Below, one piece after another: positions 5,714 through 5,805 of a DNA stretch of 5,805 nucleotides. The notes under the pieces were generated by a model. The model did no database searches and had not been told where the DNA came from. It saw only the letters and a program-made list of their open reading frames with translations. The number at the start of each line of letters is the position of its first letter. Within the stretch, counting starts at the first letter, position 1. The translations under genes were made by a program, and so were the position numbers. The stretch covers positions 1 through 5,805 of the forward strand of contig DAHXPE010000165.1 in the NCBI GenBank assembly GCA_027364495.1, given 5' to 3'. Source of the stretch: Candidatus Heimdallarchaeota archaeon (GTDB taxonomy: Archaea; Asgardarchaeota; Heimdallarchaeia; Hodarchaeales; LC-3).

Positions 5714-5805
5714 AAATTAGTAATTAAGAAATACCAATGTGTGAATTTAAAAAATAACATCTGACCAATAAAGAATCCTTGAAATAAATATGTAGCCACA
5801 TAAAT
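5714..5805. repeat. 92-bp perfect direct repeat, copy 2, at window edge
   Basis: Same orientation and sequence as 3841-3932, offset by 1873 bp. The window stops inside it, so the repeat may be longer. A contig stopping within a perfect repeat of about k-mer length is typical of an unresolved assembly-graph junction. A real tandem duplication or a circular form of the 1873-bp unit (3933-5805, carrying the trx operon) would look the same. Confidence 0.95.

Larger units (their letters stand above)
5318..5805. other. Upstream region of the trx operon without an intact gene
   Basis: About 490 bp. From left to right: an A-rich minus-strand leader (nine A on that strand at 5336-5344), two adjacent dyads over the trx promoter, a plus-strand TATA box, the interrupted frame at 5438-5665, about 50 bp of plain AT-rich sequence and copy 2 of the 92-bp repeat. 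The longest uninterrupted frames are under 40 codons; an 11-codon basic one (GTG 5413, KKKRKRYSGL after the start) is probably chance. Confidence 0.6.

Overview
This window is an AT-rich piece of what looks like an archaeal genome. The signs are TATA-like elements (TTTAAATA, TTATAAATA) with no recognisable -35/-10 promoters, T-run terminators without GC-rich hairpins, GTGA(T) ribosome-binding motifs about 4-5 nt before starts, and a large sequon-rich extracellular protein. The nickel/cobalt permease and the thioredoxin system suit an anaerobic or microaerophilic archaeon, but I cannot assign a lineage. All four intact genes are on the minus strand, so they read from right to left. Position 1 cuts a gene and position 5805 lies inside a repeat, so both ends look like contig ends.

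Layout from left to right. Positions 1-2303 hold the first 767 codons of a membrane-anchored von Willebrand factor A (VWA) protein with a complete metal site outside the cell, a second membrane helix and an unrecognised cytoplasmic tail; its C-terminus is off the window. Positions 2304-2671 are a non-coding AT-rich gap with the VWA promoter and the T-run terminator of the next gene. Positions 2672-3781 encode a NiCoT-family (HoxN/NixA) nickel/cobalt permease. Positions 3782-3988 are an intergenic gap with the first copy of a perfect 92-bp direct repeat. Positions 3989-4921 (thioredoxin reductase) and 4952-5308 (thioredoxin-fold protein) form a two-gene operon. Positions 5309-5805 have no intact gene: they hold an operator-rich divergent promoter, a stop-interrupted reading frame on the plus strand that may be a decayed regulator, and the second repeat copy at the very edge.

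The most interesting part is the redox pair. The reductase keeps the FAD motif and the CATC redox centre but lacks all three arginines of the HRRxxxR motif that normally binds the NADPH 2'-phosphate. Its partner has a thioredoxin fold in which the WCGPC active site is replaced by C-G-R-M-G-P-M-C. Both halves are non-canonical, so this may be a dedicated system with an unusual electron donor (NADH, F420H2, ferredoxin or another) and unusual thiol chemistry. Two adjacent dyads over the operon promoter suggest tight, possibly redox-linked, control.
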